Virus record (IMG/VR): IMGVR_UViG_3300027721_000042
Coordinates: 1 to 34,618 of that record
Reading direction: 5' to 3' (one strand)
DNA length: 34,618 bases
From: a virus
Part shown: one piece after another, positions 23,498 through 31,587 of the stretch
Layout: every line of letters starts with the position of its first letter
How positions within the stretch are numbered: the stretch's first letter is position 1
Program-made: the position numbers and the translations under genes
Notes under the pieces: generated by a model
The model's input: the letters and a program-made list of their open reading frames with translations, nothing else
What the model was told of the DNA's origin: nothing
Databases searched by the model: none

Positions 23498-24331
23498 TTA
23501 TACCTCGTAAGAATCTTTAAAAGGTATTTTCATACTTTTACCTAATAAATTTTCTCTGTTCATTCTTTTAATTAGTGTTTGTAACCATATGTCTACAATA
23601 GCTTTTCCATAATCTTTAACATCTGTATATACAGAATATAGTGAAGGATAAATAGTAAATAGTTGTGGTATATTTATTTTATCCCATTTTAATTTATTAT
23701 CTTTGTATACTTGTTTTAATCCATGAATCTGAGCATCTATTTCAAAATGAGTTAAATTTATATCTTTTGTTTTTAATTTCAAAAGTTCCGGGTTATCATA
23801 TTTTTTAGCAAGGTAAACAACTTTTTCAATATGATCATTATGTAATGTATTATTTAACCAATGAGATAATTCATGATAAATCATTGATTTTACATAACTT
23901 TCTTTTAACATATTCTTAGCTATCTGAATTTCTTTTTCAGATATAAAATTTTTCATTTTTCTAAAATCAAAATCACTTTTAATATATATTTCAATTAGTT
24001 CTTTATTTAAAGATATAATAATATAGTTTCTATCTTTTATTTTTTTATCAAAAATTATTTTAGATTCAGTAGTAAATACTCCTCCAAAGATATAAATAGG
24101 TTTTAATTCATTTGCTAATTTAGATTCCATACACTTTAATTTATTAGAATCTAAATATTCAAAAACACAACCTCTTTCATTTATCACTGGCCATCTTTTA
24201 TTTAAATCTTCATTGAAAGTTTTATCTTTTAATTGCTCCATATAAGACTTAAAAATAAAAGAATATATATAATTAACATCATCATCTATATCAAAAGTTC
24301 TTTCTAAAAAATAAGATTTATACCTTTTCAA
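23498..24331 (-). CDS. Tagged HExxH metallopeptidase-like protein (277 aa)
   Basis: A 277-residue protein read from TTG 24331 with AGAGG upstream, starting MKRYKSYFLERTF, the shared tag. Residues 153-157 are HELSH inside VKSMIYHELSHWLNN, the zinc-binding HExxH motif. About 40 residues later FEIDAQIHG offers Glu197 as a likely third ligand, a spacing and E-I-D-A pattern seen in gluzincin-like peptidases. Key residues look intact. No signal peptide or membrane segment is visible. A protease with a capsid-targeting-like tag could be injected into the host, or could act in the prohead. It is followed by a coiled-coil gene and preceded by the primase. Confidence 0.82.
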   Translation of the reverse strand: MKRYKSYFLERTFDIDDDVNYIYSFIFKSYMEQLKDKTFNEDLNKRWPVINERGCVFEYLDSNKLKCMESKLANELKPIYIFGGVFTTESKIIFDKKIKDRNYIIISLNKELIEIYIKSDFDFRKMKNFISEKEIQIAKNMLKESYVKSMIYHELSHWLNNTLHNDHIEKVVYLAKKYDNPELLKLKTKDINLTHFEIDAQIHGLKQVYKDNKLKWDKINIPQLFTIYPSLYSVYTDVKDYGKAIVDIWLQTLIKRMNRENLLGKSMKIPFKDSYEV

Positions 24332-24340
24332 ACTACCTCT

Positions 24341-25300
24341 CTAAAACAAACTTTTGATATTATATTTTATTAAGTTCTTCCCTATATATTCGGAAGCTGT
24401 TAATATATTAGTATTTTGAATATCAAAAATATATTGTTCATCTGTATCTTCTGATTCTATATCAATAACTTGTAAATTAGGAATAGATTCTCTTAGTTTA
24501 TTTACACAATTAAATCCAGCTTCATCTGGATCAGGTATTATTATAATTTGTTTAAATTGTTTTAAATATATAAGTTGTGGATCTATTATTTGAGAACCAA
24601 ATGTACAAGATACATTCTTAGATATATTATGCCATATTTTAGGTATAGATCCTACTCCTTCGCATAGATATAATATATCATTTCTATTAAGATTATCTAT
24701 ATTAAAAATAGTTTGTTTTAATCTTGAATTTATTTCGTATTTAACTTTTTTATCATTGAGATATATTTCTGTTTCATAAGTAGGTAATAATTGTTTGTAT
24801 TCATGTACCATAAGTTTTCTAAATTCACATTCTCTAATATCTTTTGAAGTATCTATTATAGAAATTGCCATATAATCTTTATATGGAAAACTAAAGCACC
24901 TAACTATATTAAAGTAATCTATAAATTCTTGTGTAAACCCCCTTGTTCTTGTATAATAATAATCATCAGGATTTATTTTCATATTAACAAAATTGTATTT
25001 CATTTGTTCTGAAAGTTTTGGATTTACTTTTTTAACTTCTTCAGATTTTCGTTCTTCCGTATAAGTAAAGTTAAGATTGGTTTTACTGTCTAATAGATTA
25101 TTTATATGATTTGATCCACATACCCAACAATTTATTATTCCTGTATTTATATTTATAGAGCATGAACCATAATGTTTATCATTATGTGTAGGACATAAAA
25201 TACTTAACCAACTTTTATGATTTGGTTTACCTTTATATTTTATATTTAATCTATTAAGAGCATCGTAGATATTAAATTCTGTTTGAATATTATCAAACAT
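24341..25300 (-). CDS. DnaG-type primase, CHC2 zinc finger plus Toprim
   Basis: A 319-residue primase that makes RNA primers for lagging-strand synthesis. The N-terminal zinc finger has Cys36, His39, Cys58 and Cys61 (LCPTHND...IINCWVCGS). The Toprim domain has Glu214 in LYLCEGVGS and the DxD pair Asp257/Asp259 in IIIIPDPDEAG. At this length it resembles T4 gp61-size primases without a fused helicase, so a separate helicase should lie outside the window. The start overlaps the gene upstream by 8 bases, and the next gene, the tagged metallopeptidase, begins 9 bases after its stop. Metal-binding and active residues are all present. Confidence 0.9.
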   Translation of the reverse strand: MFDNIQTEFNIYDALNRLNIKYKGKPNHKSWLSILCPTHNDKHYGSCSININTGIINCWVCGSNHINNLLDSKTNLNFTYTEERKSEEVKKVNPKLSEQMKYNFVNMKINPDDYYYTRTRGFTQEFIDYFNIVRCFSFPYKDYMAISIIDTSKDIRECEFRKLMVHEYKQLLPTYETEIYLNDKKVKYEINSRLKQTIFNIDNLNRNDILYLCEGVGSIPKIWHNISKNVSCTFGSQIIDPQLIYLKQFKQIIIIPDPDEAGFNCVNKLRESIPNLQVIDIESEDTDEQYIFDIQNTNILTASEYIGKNLIKYNIKSLF

Positions 25301-25688
25301 CTATTTCTCCCGTATAAATATCTAGCAAACAATTTAAATAACAGCATTCAGTAGATGTTAATAAATGTAATTGATAATTTTTAAATTCATAAAATGTTTT
25401 ACCATTTCCTGCTGCTATACCGTCCTCATAAGGCATAATGAGTCTCAAAAATGAACATGTCTTTTTATTCAATTCTTCAATGGCCCGATGAATGAAGGTT
25501 GAAAACGCAAGAGTATTTTCATAAATATTTGAGATACAATGTCCTATTGTAATACTATTAAATTTTACTGTAAACCAATTATTAGAGCTAATCCCATTAT
25601 CTATAAATTCAAACCCTTCTGCAAGATTACACATCCATTTTATAAACTCTGGAGTACATCTTTCTTTTAATTCTTTTTCCGTTATCAT
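25293..25688 (-). CDS. Unknown phage protein (131 aa)
   Basis: A 131-residue protein of unknown family (MITEKELKERCTPEFIKWMC), rich in Cys, Asn and aromatic residues. It lacks a CxxC pair but has a CCYLNC cluster near the C terminus. It sits between a 78-residue unknown gene and the primase, overlapping the latter by 8 bases, in a unit that starts at the early-type promoter near 25985. Ribosome site AGGAGAAAGC is good. The role is probably in early metabolism, by position only. Confidence 0.7.
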   Translation of the reverse strand: MITEKELKERCTPEFIKWMCNLAEGFEFIDNGISSNNWFTVKFNSITIGHCISNIYENTLAFSTFIHRAIEELNKKTCSFLRLIMPYEDGIAAGNGKTFYEFKNYQLHLLTSTECCYLNCLLDIYTGEIDV

Positions 25689-25697
25689 AGCTTTCTC

Positions 25698-25934
25698 CTA
25701 ATAGAAAGTAATCTGCATTCTAATGAACAATTCATTCATAATGTATTCTGCTAATTTCCATTCATTACGAAACTCTAAATCACTATCAGAATCCCATAGA
25801 CAGGAATCTCCATATGTTATATATTGTTTTTTACCTGTTGAAACAAATTTAACTTCATATTCTGATTTTATTTTTTCAAGATTATTATTAACTTCTTCTA
25901 CAGCTACATTTGCAATAATTAAATTCAATAACAT
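25698..25934 (-). CDS. Unknown small protein (78 aa)
   Basis: A 78-residue protein, MLLNLIIANVAVEEVNNNLE onward, with a short hydrophobic N terminus and a beta-rich middle (VKFVSTGKKQYITYGDSCLW). An AGGAG site lies ahead of the ATG, and the conserved early-type promoter element lies about 40 bases upstream, making this the first gene of the primase unit. No domain is recognised. Confidence 0.68.
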   Translation of the reverse strand: MLLNLIIANVAVEEVNNNLEKIKSEYEVKFVSTGKKQYITYGDSCLWDSDSDLEFRNEWKLAEYIMNELFIRMQITFY

Positions 25935-25964
25935 ATTTATTATTCTCCTATGAAGTTTGTTTTC

Positions 25965-26002
25965 TTATTTATAATATAATTAAAAAATCTTAGAAAGTGC
26001 AA
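25965..26002 (-). promoter_or_regulatory. Early/middle-type promoter element
   Basis: On the minus strand TTGCAC (26002-25997), 18 bases, then TATATT (25978-25973) followed by ATAAATAAG. It is the copy nearest the sigma-70 pattern among four near-identical elements (others near 27555, 32000 and 33605), each just upstream of a gene. Confidence 0.65.
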
Positions 26003-26014
26003 TCTTTTTTTAAT

Positions 26015-27346
26015 TTATCCAATAGTTTGTTCTTCTATATCAACTTCTCCTTTGTCCATTTGTAAACTTTCAAAATTTCTAAAAGCAAATGATTTTGCTT
26101 TATATACATCAATATCATTTACTTCTCTTCTAATACATACTCCTTCAGAAGGTACTTTTGATTTACAAATATTACATTCTTTTTCTAAATAATTATTTTT
26201 TATAATATCTAAAAATTGATTTTGATAATTTTCATTATCTATAAAACTACCATTATCTCCTGAAGATAGAATAAAATTTTTAACTGTTCCATAATATAGA
26301 AGAGGTACTGCTTTTATCCCTTTTTCTAAGCACCAATCTTGAACTTGTTTCATAGACCACTCAAACACTTTCCCCGAAAAATCAGTATAAGTTATTCTGT
26401 ATACATATATATCATGCTGTCCAATATTGCATCCATAATCATATGGTTTTTGAATAAATCTACCATCTTTAAGATATCCGCAGACTTCTCCATAAATAGT
26501 CATACCATTATTTAATAAATCTTTAAGTTCTGAATTAACTACTCCCCAAATATCTTCATTATAATAATGAGTAGGTTTATTGTCTTCAAATTCATTTTTA
26601 ATGACTCGTCTTGAGGAATATATATTATCATATTCAGTTTCAATAACATTGACACCAAGAAATTTTGCAATCTTATCCTTTATAGTCAATTTTCTTTTAC
26701 ATAAAATATTAGATGAAATAAAACTACAACCGTGTATCTTTGTAGTTATGGAGATTAAATCACCAAGTTTAAACTTATTAAGATTCTTGCCAAATTGCTC
26801 AGTATCAATATGTAGTCTGAAATAACCGTCAAGTAGTTTTGATATTTTTTTAATATTACTTTTTTTATCTTTTTTAGATACATTTTGAACTTGTTTAGAT
26901 TTAACAATATATTTTTCACATATCATTTGTCCATCTATATGATCAAAGTCTGTACCAACTTGTATTGTATGTATATCCCCAATTTTATTACAAAAAGAAA
27001 TTAAACATTGTAAAGGTAAAAATAATCCCTCAGATTTAAATCCTCTTAATTTCATGCAGCGAACTCGACCATTTATCTCAAAAAACCCCGCTTTAGTTTG
27101 ATCTACATTTAGAGTTTTTTCTCTATAAAGATTATTAACTTTTAAAAAATTATCTTTTATTGAGCATTCAACAGGAAAAAATACACCCGTATCCCCAACT
27201 TTAATATCTTTAGATATAATTACATGATTACCTTGTATAGTAGTTCCTTGTATATTTTGACAACTTTCTAATTCAATTATATTTTGAATTTCTACTATAG
27301 ATGCACAATAATTTTTATTACCTTCAACAGATAGTTTAATAGACAT
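26015..27346 (-). CDS. Rnl5-like RNA ligase (DraRnl family)
   Basis: A 443-residue nucleotidyltransferase ligase. Residues 1-150 are a beta-rich domain fused in front (VGDTGVFFPVECSI, RVRCMKLRGFKSEGLF), as in the DraRnl/DRB0094 group. The catalytic part follows: motif I Lys203-Ile-His-Gly (ITTKIHGCSF, the KxHG form of this group), motif III IYGEVCGY, motif IV GVCIRRE and motif V YKAKSFAF. The lysine would take AMP from ATP and seal nicks with RNA at the 3' side. A CxxC pair (ECNICKSKV) lies near residue 395. Phage RNA ligases often repair tRNAs cut by host defences. It follows a 41-residue zinc-finger gene. Confidence 0.88.
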   Translation of the reverse strand: MSIKLSVEGNKNYCASIVEIQNIIELESCQNIQGTTIQGNHVIISKDIKVGDTGVFFPVECSIKDNFLKVNNLYREKTLNVDQTKAGFFEINGRVRCMKLRGFKSEGLFLPLQCLISFCNKIGDIHTIQVGTDFDHIDGQMICEKYIVKSKQVQNVSKKDKKSNIKKISKLLDGYFRLHIDTEQFGKNLNKFKLGDLISITTKIHGCSFISSNILCKRKLTIKDKIAKFLGVNVIETEYDNIYSSRRVIKNEFEDNKPTHYYNEDIWGVVNSELKDLLNNGMTIYGEVCGYLKDGRFIQKPYDYGCNIGQHDIYVYRITYTDFSGKVFEWSMKQVQDWCLEKGIKAVPLLYYGTVKNFILSSGDNGSFIDNENYQNQFLDIIKNNYLEKECNICKSKVPSEGVCIRREVNDIDVYKAKSFAFRNFESLQMDKGEVDIEEQTIG

Positions 27347-27389
27347 TACTATTCTCCTTTATATCCCAAAAATTTTATATACATATAGT

Positions 27390-27515
27390 CTAACAACAAT
27401 TATTATGATAAATTTCATCTTTATTAAATATAGTATATCTATCACCAATAATCTTTTTTTTACACTTTGTACATACAGATATCTTTTCTATTTTAATAAT
27501 AATCTTATATTTCAT
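27390..27515 (-). CDS. Tiny zinc-finger protein (41 aa)
   Basis: A 41-residue frame from ATG 27515 to TAG 27390 with AAGGAG ahead. The sequence MKYKIIIKIEKISVCTKCKK is followed by a His and two Cys near the end (IYHNNCC), giving a CxxC...HxxxC(C) zinc site. It lies directly after an early-type promoter element and upstream of the RNA ligase gene, so it is probably the first gene of that unit. The MKYK start lacks the Arg3-Tyr4 order of the tag, and I do not count it as tagged. Confidence 0.7.
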   Translation of the reverse strand: MKYKIIIKIEKISVCTKCKKKIIGDRYTIFNKDEIYHNNCC

Positions 27516-27536
27516 TTTTAATTTCTCCTTTAATTT

Positions 27537-27577
27537 CTTATTTATAATATAATTAAAAAATCTCAAGAATTGTATAA
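27537..27577 (-). promoter_or_regulatory. Early/middle-type promoter element
   Basis: On the minus strand this is nearly identical to the other three copies from GATTTTTTAATTATATTATA through AATAAG. The -35-like part is weaker (ATACAA). It lies 22 bases before the ATG at 27515 and overlaps the last codons of the GT4 glycosyltransferase gene. Confidence 0.58.
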
Positions 27578-28693
27578 TTTTTTTATTTGTTCTATAAAAA
27601 CTTCTTGTCCAAATTTTCTAATTATTTCATTATTATTTTTTGCTACAATACTATAATATTCTTGTTTATCTTTTTTCCATAGTTCATAATTATCTTTAAG
27701 AGCTTTAATCATTTCTTTAATATATGGAACAGCGTATAGAGAGTTTGATTCATATGCATAATGAGCCATACCTTGTGCAGTATCAAGTACACATCCTATG
27801 GCTTTATTACCTTTAAATTTTGCTGTTTCAGTAGTAGCAGACCAATCTGTATATATAATAGGTAATCCAATCATTCCAGCTTCTATACAAGGTAATCCAT
27901 AGCCTTCTCCTCTTGAAGGAAAAAGTAATACAGAAGATTCTTTATACAGAGAATATATATCATCTTTTGTAAGATCATTTACCACTTCAAATATTTGACT
28001 TTTCATTTCTTTTGTATTTGTTTTAACTATTGTTTCTATAAGTTTTGAAACATCTATTTCAACTTCTGATAATTTATGATATTTTAATATAAGTCTACAA
28101 TCATCATATTGTGATAATGCATGAGTAAATGCAATTATAGCATCTTCCATACCTTTACGTTTAGTATATTGTCCCATATATAGAACAGTAAAAAAAGATT
28201 CATCTATTTTATTTTCAGTTATTATTTTATAGTCTGTAAAATCATTTTTAAATGTTGGAGAATATACTAAATGATTTTCTTTATTAGAATTTTTAATTTC
28301 TGAATTGATTATATCTTGTATAAATTTAGATGGAGAAATAAATCCAGTAAATAGATCAGATTTCCATAACCATTTCCATGTAATAGGGAATATTGATGTT
28401 TCCCAAAATATTTCTAAATATCTTTTATTACAAAAAGAAAATAAATATTCAATATTTCTTTTAAACATAGGAGTTTCAAAACTTATTGGATGAGTAAGTA
28501 ATATACATATATCATAACGATTTAGTTTTTCAGTAACTGGATTAGTACCTAATACATTTATATTTACATAGTCTACTTGAACATCATCTATTATATCAAA
28601 CATTCTTTTAAATGATTCTGCTATAACTCCATAACCACCATTAGTTGCTGCTGTATTTTCTGCATAGGGTGAAATGTATAATACTCTAGCCAT
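27563..28693 (-). CDS. GT4-type glycosyltransferase (376 aa)
   Basis: A 376-residue GT-B fold glycosyltransferase. The N-terminal Rossmann half starts MARVLYISPYAENTAATNGG with the glycine loop. The C-terminal half has FTVLYMGQYTKRKGMEDAI and the family E-x7-E motif, Glu263 to Glu271, in PSRGEGYGLPCIEAG. Such enzymes move a sugar from a nucleotide sugar to an acceptor. In phages the acceptor is often modified DNA, sometimes a virion protein or host glycan. With the second glycosyltransferase at 33635-34522 it may build a two-step sugar on DNA bases, which is my inference. It directly follows a 71-residue unknown gene. Confidence 0.88.
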   Translation of the reverse strand: MARVLYISPYAENTAATNGGYGVIAESFKRMFDIIDDVQVDYVNINVLGTNPVTEKLNRYDICILLTHPISFETPMFKRNIEYLFSFCNKRYLEIFWETSIFPITWKWLWKSDLFTGFISPSKFIQDIINSEIKNSNKENHLVYSPTFKNDFTDYKIITENKIDESFFTVLYMGQYTKRKGMEDAIIAFTHALSQYDDCRLILKYHKLSEVEIDVSKLIETIVKTNTKEMKSQIFEVVNDLTKDDIYSLYKESSVLLFPSRGEGYGLPCIEAGMIGLPIIYTDWSATTETAKFKGNKAIGCVLDTAQGMAHYAYESNSLYAVPYIKEMIKALKDNYELWKKDKQEYYSIVAKNNNEIIRKFGQEVFIEQIKKLYNS

Positions 28694-28909
28694 TTATATT
28701 ATCCTATAATTTTTAGATTTAAACTTCAATACAAAATCATTAAAAGTATCTGTTGAAAAAATCAGTAGCAGATGTTTATCATAGATATTTTTATTATTAT
28801 AACCTATGTAATCTTTTCTATATTTATAGAATATCTCTGCTAGATATTCTAATGATATTTCCTTAGTATACTCATCAATATTTTTCTTTGCTTTTCTTTT
28901 GAAGAACAT
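28694..28909 (-). CDS. Unknown small protein (71 aa)
   Basis: I start it at ATG 28909 (MFFKRKAKKNIDEY) because AAGGAGAG lies 6-12 bases upstream. A longer frame would include that site and run into the gene before it. The 71-residue protein is basic at the N terminus and Tyr/Phe/Asn-rich after it, with no known domain. The stop abuts the start of the glycosyltransferase gene, so the two are probably co-translated. Confidence 0.7.
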   Translation of the reverse strand: MFFKRKAKKNIDEYTKEISLEYLAEIFYKYRKDYIGYNNKNIYDKHLLLIFSTDTFNDFVLKFKSKNYRII

Positions 28910-28920
28910 TAATACTCTCC

Positions 28921-29841
28921 TTATTCCCAATTTATTCCTTGTAAGTTATTTATATTTAAAATCATATTATTTTTAGTATCTACTTTTATTTCTTCTTTTT
29001 TATTTTCAGATGAATATATAATCATTTCTTTACATAATTCTTTTCTTAGTATTTCTAAAGTTTTCATAGAAATTTCTTTTCCTTTTCTACCAAAGGCTTG
29101 AAAGATTTTATCGAAAGCAATTTCTCCTTTATTAAAATAAGCATATAAACTTATTGTTCTTATATAATCCTCATAAGGATCTTCACAATATTCTTCAACA
29201 CCTTCTATTAGTTCTATTATTTTTTTATGTAAAAATATTTCATCTTCACTTTCTTCTATTTTTTGTATGACATCTTTTCTTCTATCGGCTATTAGTTCAT
29301 GAAGATTATTACCATCTTCAAATTGAAAATCAAATGATGTATGTTGTCCAACAAATTGTTTTGGATTATAAATTGCTTGTCTTATTTTATGTATTAAAAA
29401 TCCACCAAATGATAGACCAATTGCAAATCCAGGTTTACTTAAATATTCTTCAACCATAATTGTAATTGTTTCATTACTATAATAATCTAGTGATCCATAA
29501 AATTTTAAAGCTTTACTATAATTTTTCTTTATCAATGATTGTGTATATTTATACATCAATCTAAGTAATGGAATAAAATCTTCTTCTGTTCTTGTTAATA
29601 AATATTTATCTTGTAAATATCTTAATTCTCTTTCTGTAGGGGGTAGAATACAAAAATGTTCTAAACATATAGGACAAATATAATTATCTATTTTCCATTC
29701 TTCTTTTTCTTTTTTATTTGCAATTTTAAAATTTACATGACAATACTTACAAGTAATAGGCTTGCCCCTAGTTTCAATTTTATCAAACTCCTCCTCTAAT
29801 AAAATATCGTCTTCTAATATAACAACTTCTTCTACTTGCAT
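28921..29841 (-). CDS. Sigma-factor-like protein with N-terminal zinc ribbon
   Basis: Read from ATG 29841 (MQVEEVVILEDD) with AGAGG ahead. A frame from 29889 would start inside a terminator hairpin. The 306-residue protein has a zinc ribbon with Cys31, Cys34, Cys56 and Cys59. Then comes a helical part resembling sigma-70 region 2 (RLMYKYTQSLIKKNYSKAL, GGFLIHKIRQAIYNP), then the tell-tale TSFDFQFEDGNNLHELIADR, a pattern like the S-L-D...D-G...L-x-D linker of sigma factors. The C-terminal helices could be a region 4-like reader. By analogy with T4 gp55 it may direct RNA polymerase to late promoters. The assignment is moderate, as the similarity is judged by eye. Confidence 0.55.
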   Translation of the reverse strand: MQVEEVVILEDDILLEEEFDKIETRGKPITCKYCHVNFKIANKKEKEEWKIDNYICPICLEHFCILPPTERELRYLQDKYLLTRTEEDFIPLLRLMYKYTQSLIKKNYSKALKFYGSLDYYSNETITIMVEEYLSKPGFAIGLSFGGFLIHKIRQAIYNPKQFVGQHTSFDFQFEDGNNLHELIADRRKDVIQKIEESEDEIFLHKKIIELIEGVEEYCEDPYEDYIRTISLYAYFNKGEIAFDKIFQAFGRKGKEISMKTLEILRKELCKEMIIYSSENKKEEIKVDTKNNMILNINNLQGINWE

Positions 29842-29860
29842 TACAACCTCTTTTTGAAAA

Positions 29861-29897
29861 AAATAAAAAAAGATCATTCTATATTTCAAGAATGATC
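29861..29897 (-). terminator. Hairpin terminator
   Basis: GATCATTCT at 29872-29880 pairs with AGAATGATC at 29889-29897 (9 pairs, 8-base loop). On the minus strand the stem is followed by TTTTTTTATTTTTTTC, a strong T run. It ends the unit containing the small HTH gene and separates it from the sigma-like gene. Confidence 0.85.
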
Positions 29898-29917
29898 CAT
29901 ATCTTTAAAAAATTAAA

Positions 29918-30097
29918 CTATCTGTAAGATCCTTCAGAATATCTTGAGAGTCCTTGTGATTCAATAAAAAACATTACTTGTCTATTAGGAAGACTTAGAT
30001 GCTCTGAAATTGTTCTTGCATTTTTACAAGTCTTCCAAGATTTTAGAATAGATGCTTGTTCTTTTTTTGAAAGATTTACTGATGTTAGTTTTGCCAT
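29918..30097 (-). CDS. Small helix-turn-helix-like protein (59 aa)
   Basis: A 59-residue frame from ATG 30097 to TAG 29918, with AAGGAG ahead. After MAKLTSVNLSKKEQASIL comes KTCKNARTISEHLSLPNRQV, which reads like a helix-turn-helix (A-R-T-I-S-E-H-L-S-L-P-N-R-Q-V), and then a short hydrophobic end. It lies between the DUF932 remnant and a terminator. It could be a small regulator. No family can be named. Confidence 0.7.
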   Translation of the reverse strand: MAKLTSVNLSKKEQASILKSWKTCKNARTISEHLSLPNRQVMFFIESQGLSRYSEGSYR

Positions 30098-30162
30098 TTG
30101 AAGCTCCTTATTATTTTATAATAGAAGATATCTAACTAAAGATACCTAATATTGACCATTGA

Positions 30163-30333
30163 TTATATAAATCTTTTAGTTGATCTGAAGGTCTCCATCA
30201 TCTGCCATAGAAACATATTAAGTTTAATATCTCTATCAGCATTTTTAATTGCTTTTGTTCTTCTTATAGTTTGTCTATGTGGATGCAAATATTCAACACC
30301 ACCCTTAATTATATATTCCTGAACAACATTCAT
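30163..30333 (-). pseudogene. C-terminal fragment of a DUF932 gene
   Basis: A 56-codon stretch (MNVVQEYIIKGGVEYLHPHR and on through TRRTK-like and DRDIKLNMFLW segments). The pattern N-x-x-x-E-x-x-I-x-G-G, then a basic RRTKAI, then D-R-D-(I/V)-(K/R)-L-N-x-x-L-W matches the C-terminal end of DUF932 (LGT_TIGR03299-type) phage and plasmid proteins. The matching N-terminal fragment lies on the other side of the TnpB gene at 31660-31941. The start codon here has no good ribosome site. About half of a normal DUF932 protein is missing between the two pieces, so the gene looks broken. The original function of DUF932 is not established. Confidence 0.68.
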
Positions 30334-30335
30334 TG

Positions 30336-30387
30336 TTGTGAACTAACACAACTCTAAAGAGTTGTATCTTCCTGCTTCATAGTTCAC
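30336..30387 (-). repeat. TnpB element right end, nested hairpins (candidate omega-RNA 3' part)
   Basis: GTGAACTA at 30338-30345 and TAGTTCAC at 30380-30387 are a perfect 8-base inverted repeat enclosing a second hairpin, ACAACTC at 30348-30354 with GAGTTGT at 30359-30365. On the minus strand this covers the last TnpB codons and runs to TAGTTCACAA. IS200/IS605-type elements end in such hairpins, and the TnpB guide RNA is made from this region. A related copy is at 32488-32519. Confidence 0.6.
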
Positions 30388-31587
30388 ACTTACAAAAGAT
30401 TTTAAATAATCTATTGCAGAGGTATTAAACTCCACAGGCTTAAATTTCCTACATTCCATAGGTATTGTTTCTAAAAGAATATTTTTTGCAGAATGAATAT
30501 CTCTGTCCTGAGAATACCCACAGTCACAAAAGTATATTCTTTCGTCTAAACCAATTTTATTAAGACAGCCACATTCAGGACAAAGTTTTGTACTTGGAAA
30601 AAATCTATCAACAATATGTGTCTGCGGAAGTTGTTTTAATTCCGAAATTATTCCACCTAAAATTGATTGCTGTACTTGTTTTCCAAATAATCCTGCATGC
30701 CATCCTTTTATATTTTCATTTTGAATTGCTATATGAGAATAATTATTTTTTAAATAACTTACAATTTTATTTTTGCAATCTTGTTTTTTATTATTTTGTT
30801 TCTCGTAAACTAAGGCAACTTTATTTTTTTGTTTCCAATAATTATGACTGCCTTTTTTCTTTTTAGCTAATTTTCTCTGCTCTCTTTTAATTTTAAAAGA
30901 TGTTGGAAATTTAGTTTGAAATTTAATTCCATTGCTCAAAACTAAATCATCTTTAATTCCAAAATCAATACCTAATATTTCTTTACTTATGTTTTTATTT
31001 TCTTTAGGAAGAAAACAGGTAACCTTGAGATAATATCCAGAAGATTTTCTAATCAAATTAGCATTTGCAAATTCAGCTTCTTTTGGAATTTGTTTTAATC
31101 CTTTAATTTGAAATAAGAATTTACAATTTTGTATTTTTAAACCACCATCTTGAAACTTATAAGTTATTCCATATTGTTTTAATGGGATAGAGTTTATTTG
31201 ACTTTTAAATTTAAGTCTACCCACTTGTTTTGTTTTACCTTTTTTCTTTTTAGTAGATAACGACTTAATAGAACCCCATGTTCTTTGTAATATTTCTTGT
31301 TTAATCTGACTACCTAAAACTTTTAATTCTCTTATTTCCTTTTCTTTCTCTTTATTTAGAATTTCTACTTCTTTCTTTTTGCAATCATAGTTTTTTAAAT
31401 CATTAAAATTTAAAATATCATTATATACCCATTTTGCTTCAAGGAAAATTCTATGCAAAAAATCAATTTGTTTTAAATTGAACTTATTTTCAGACAACTT
31501 CAACTCATAAACTTTACAGGTTTGTGTTTTACGTTTTTCCCTTGTAATTGAAAGAGAATCCTTTATTTGTTGGTTTTTAGTTATCAT
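30343..31587 (-). CDS. tnpB: TnpB RNA-guided endonuclease (IS200/IS605 type)
   Basis: A 414-residue TnpB, of usual length. The RuvC-like active site appears complete: Asp208 in LGIDFGIKDD, Glu291 in AIQNENIKGW and Asp363 in DRDIHSAKN. The zinc ribbon has Cys336, Cys339, Cys354 and Cys356 (LCPECG...FCDCG). TnpB cuts DNA guided by a short RNA from the element's right end, keeping the element in place or copying it into empty sites. No TnpA transposase is visible, so this is an orphan TnpB. It lies between two pieces of a DUF932 gene. The gene ends in a nested hairpin typical of a right end. Confidence 0.93.
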   Translation of the reverse strand: MITKNQQIKDSLSITREKRKTQTCKVYELKLSENKFNLKQIDFLHRIFLEAKWVYNDILNFNDLKNYDCKKKEVEILNKEKEKEIRELKVLGSQIKQEILQRTWGSIKSLSTKKKKGKTKQVGRLKFKSQINSIPLKQYGITYKFQDGGLKIQNCKFLFQIKGLKQIPKEAEFANANLIRKSSGYYLKVTCFLPKENKNISKEILGIDFGIKDDLVLSNGIKFQTKFPTSFKIKREQRKLAKKKKGSHNYWKQKNKVALVYEKQNNKKQDCKNKIVSYLKNNYSHIAIQNENIKGWHAGLFGKQVQQSILGGIISELKQLPQTHIVDRFFPSTKLCPECGCLNKIGLDERIYFCDCGYSQDRDIHSAKNILLETIPMECRKFKPVEFNTSAIDYLKSFVSVNYEAGRYNSLELC

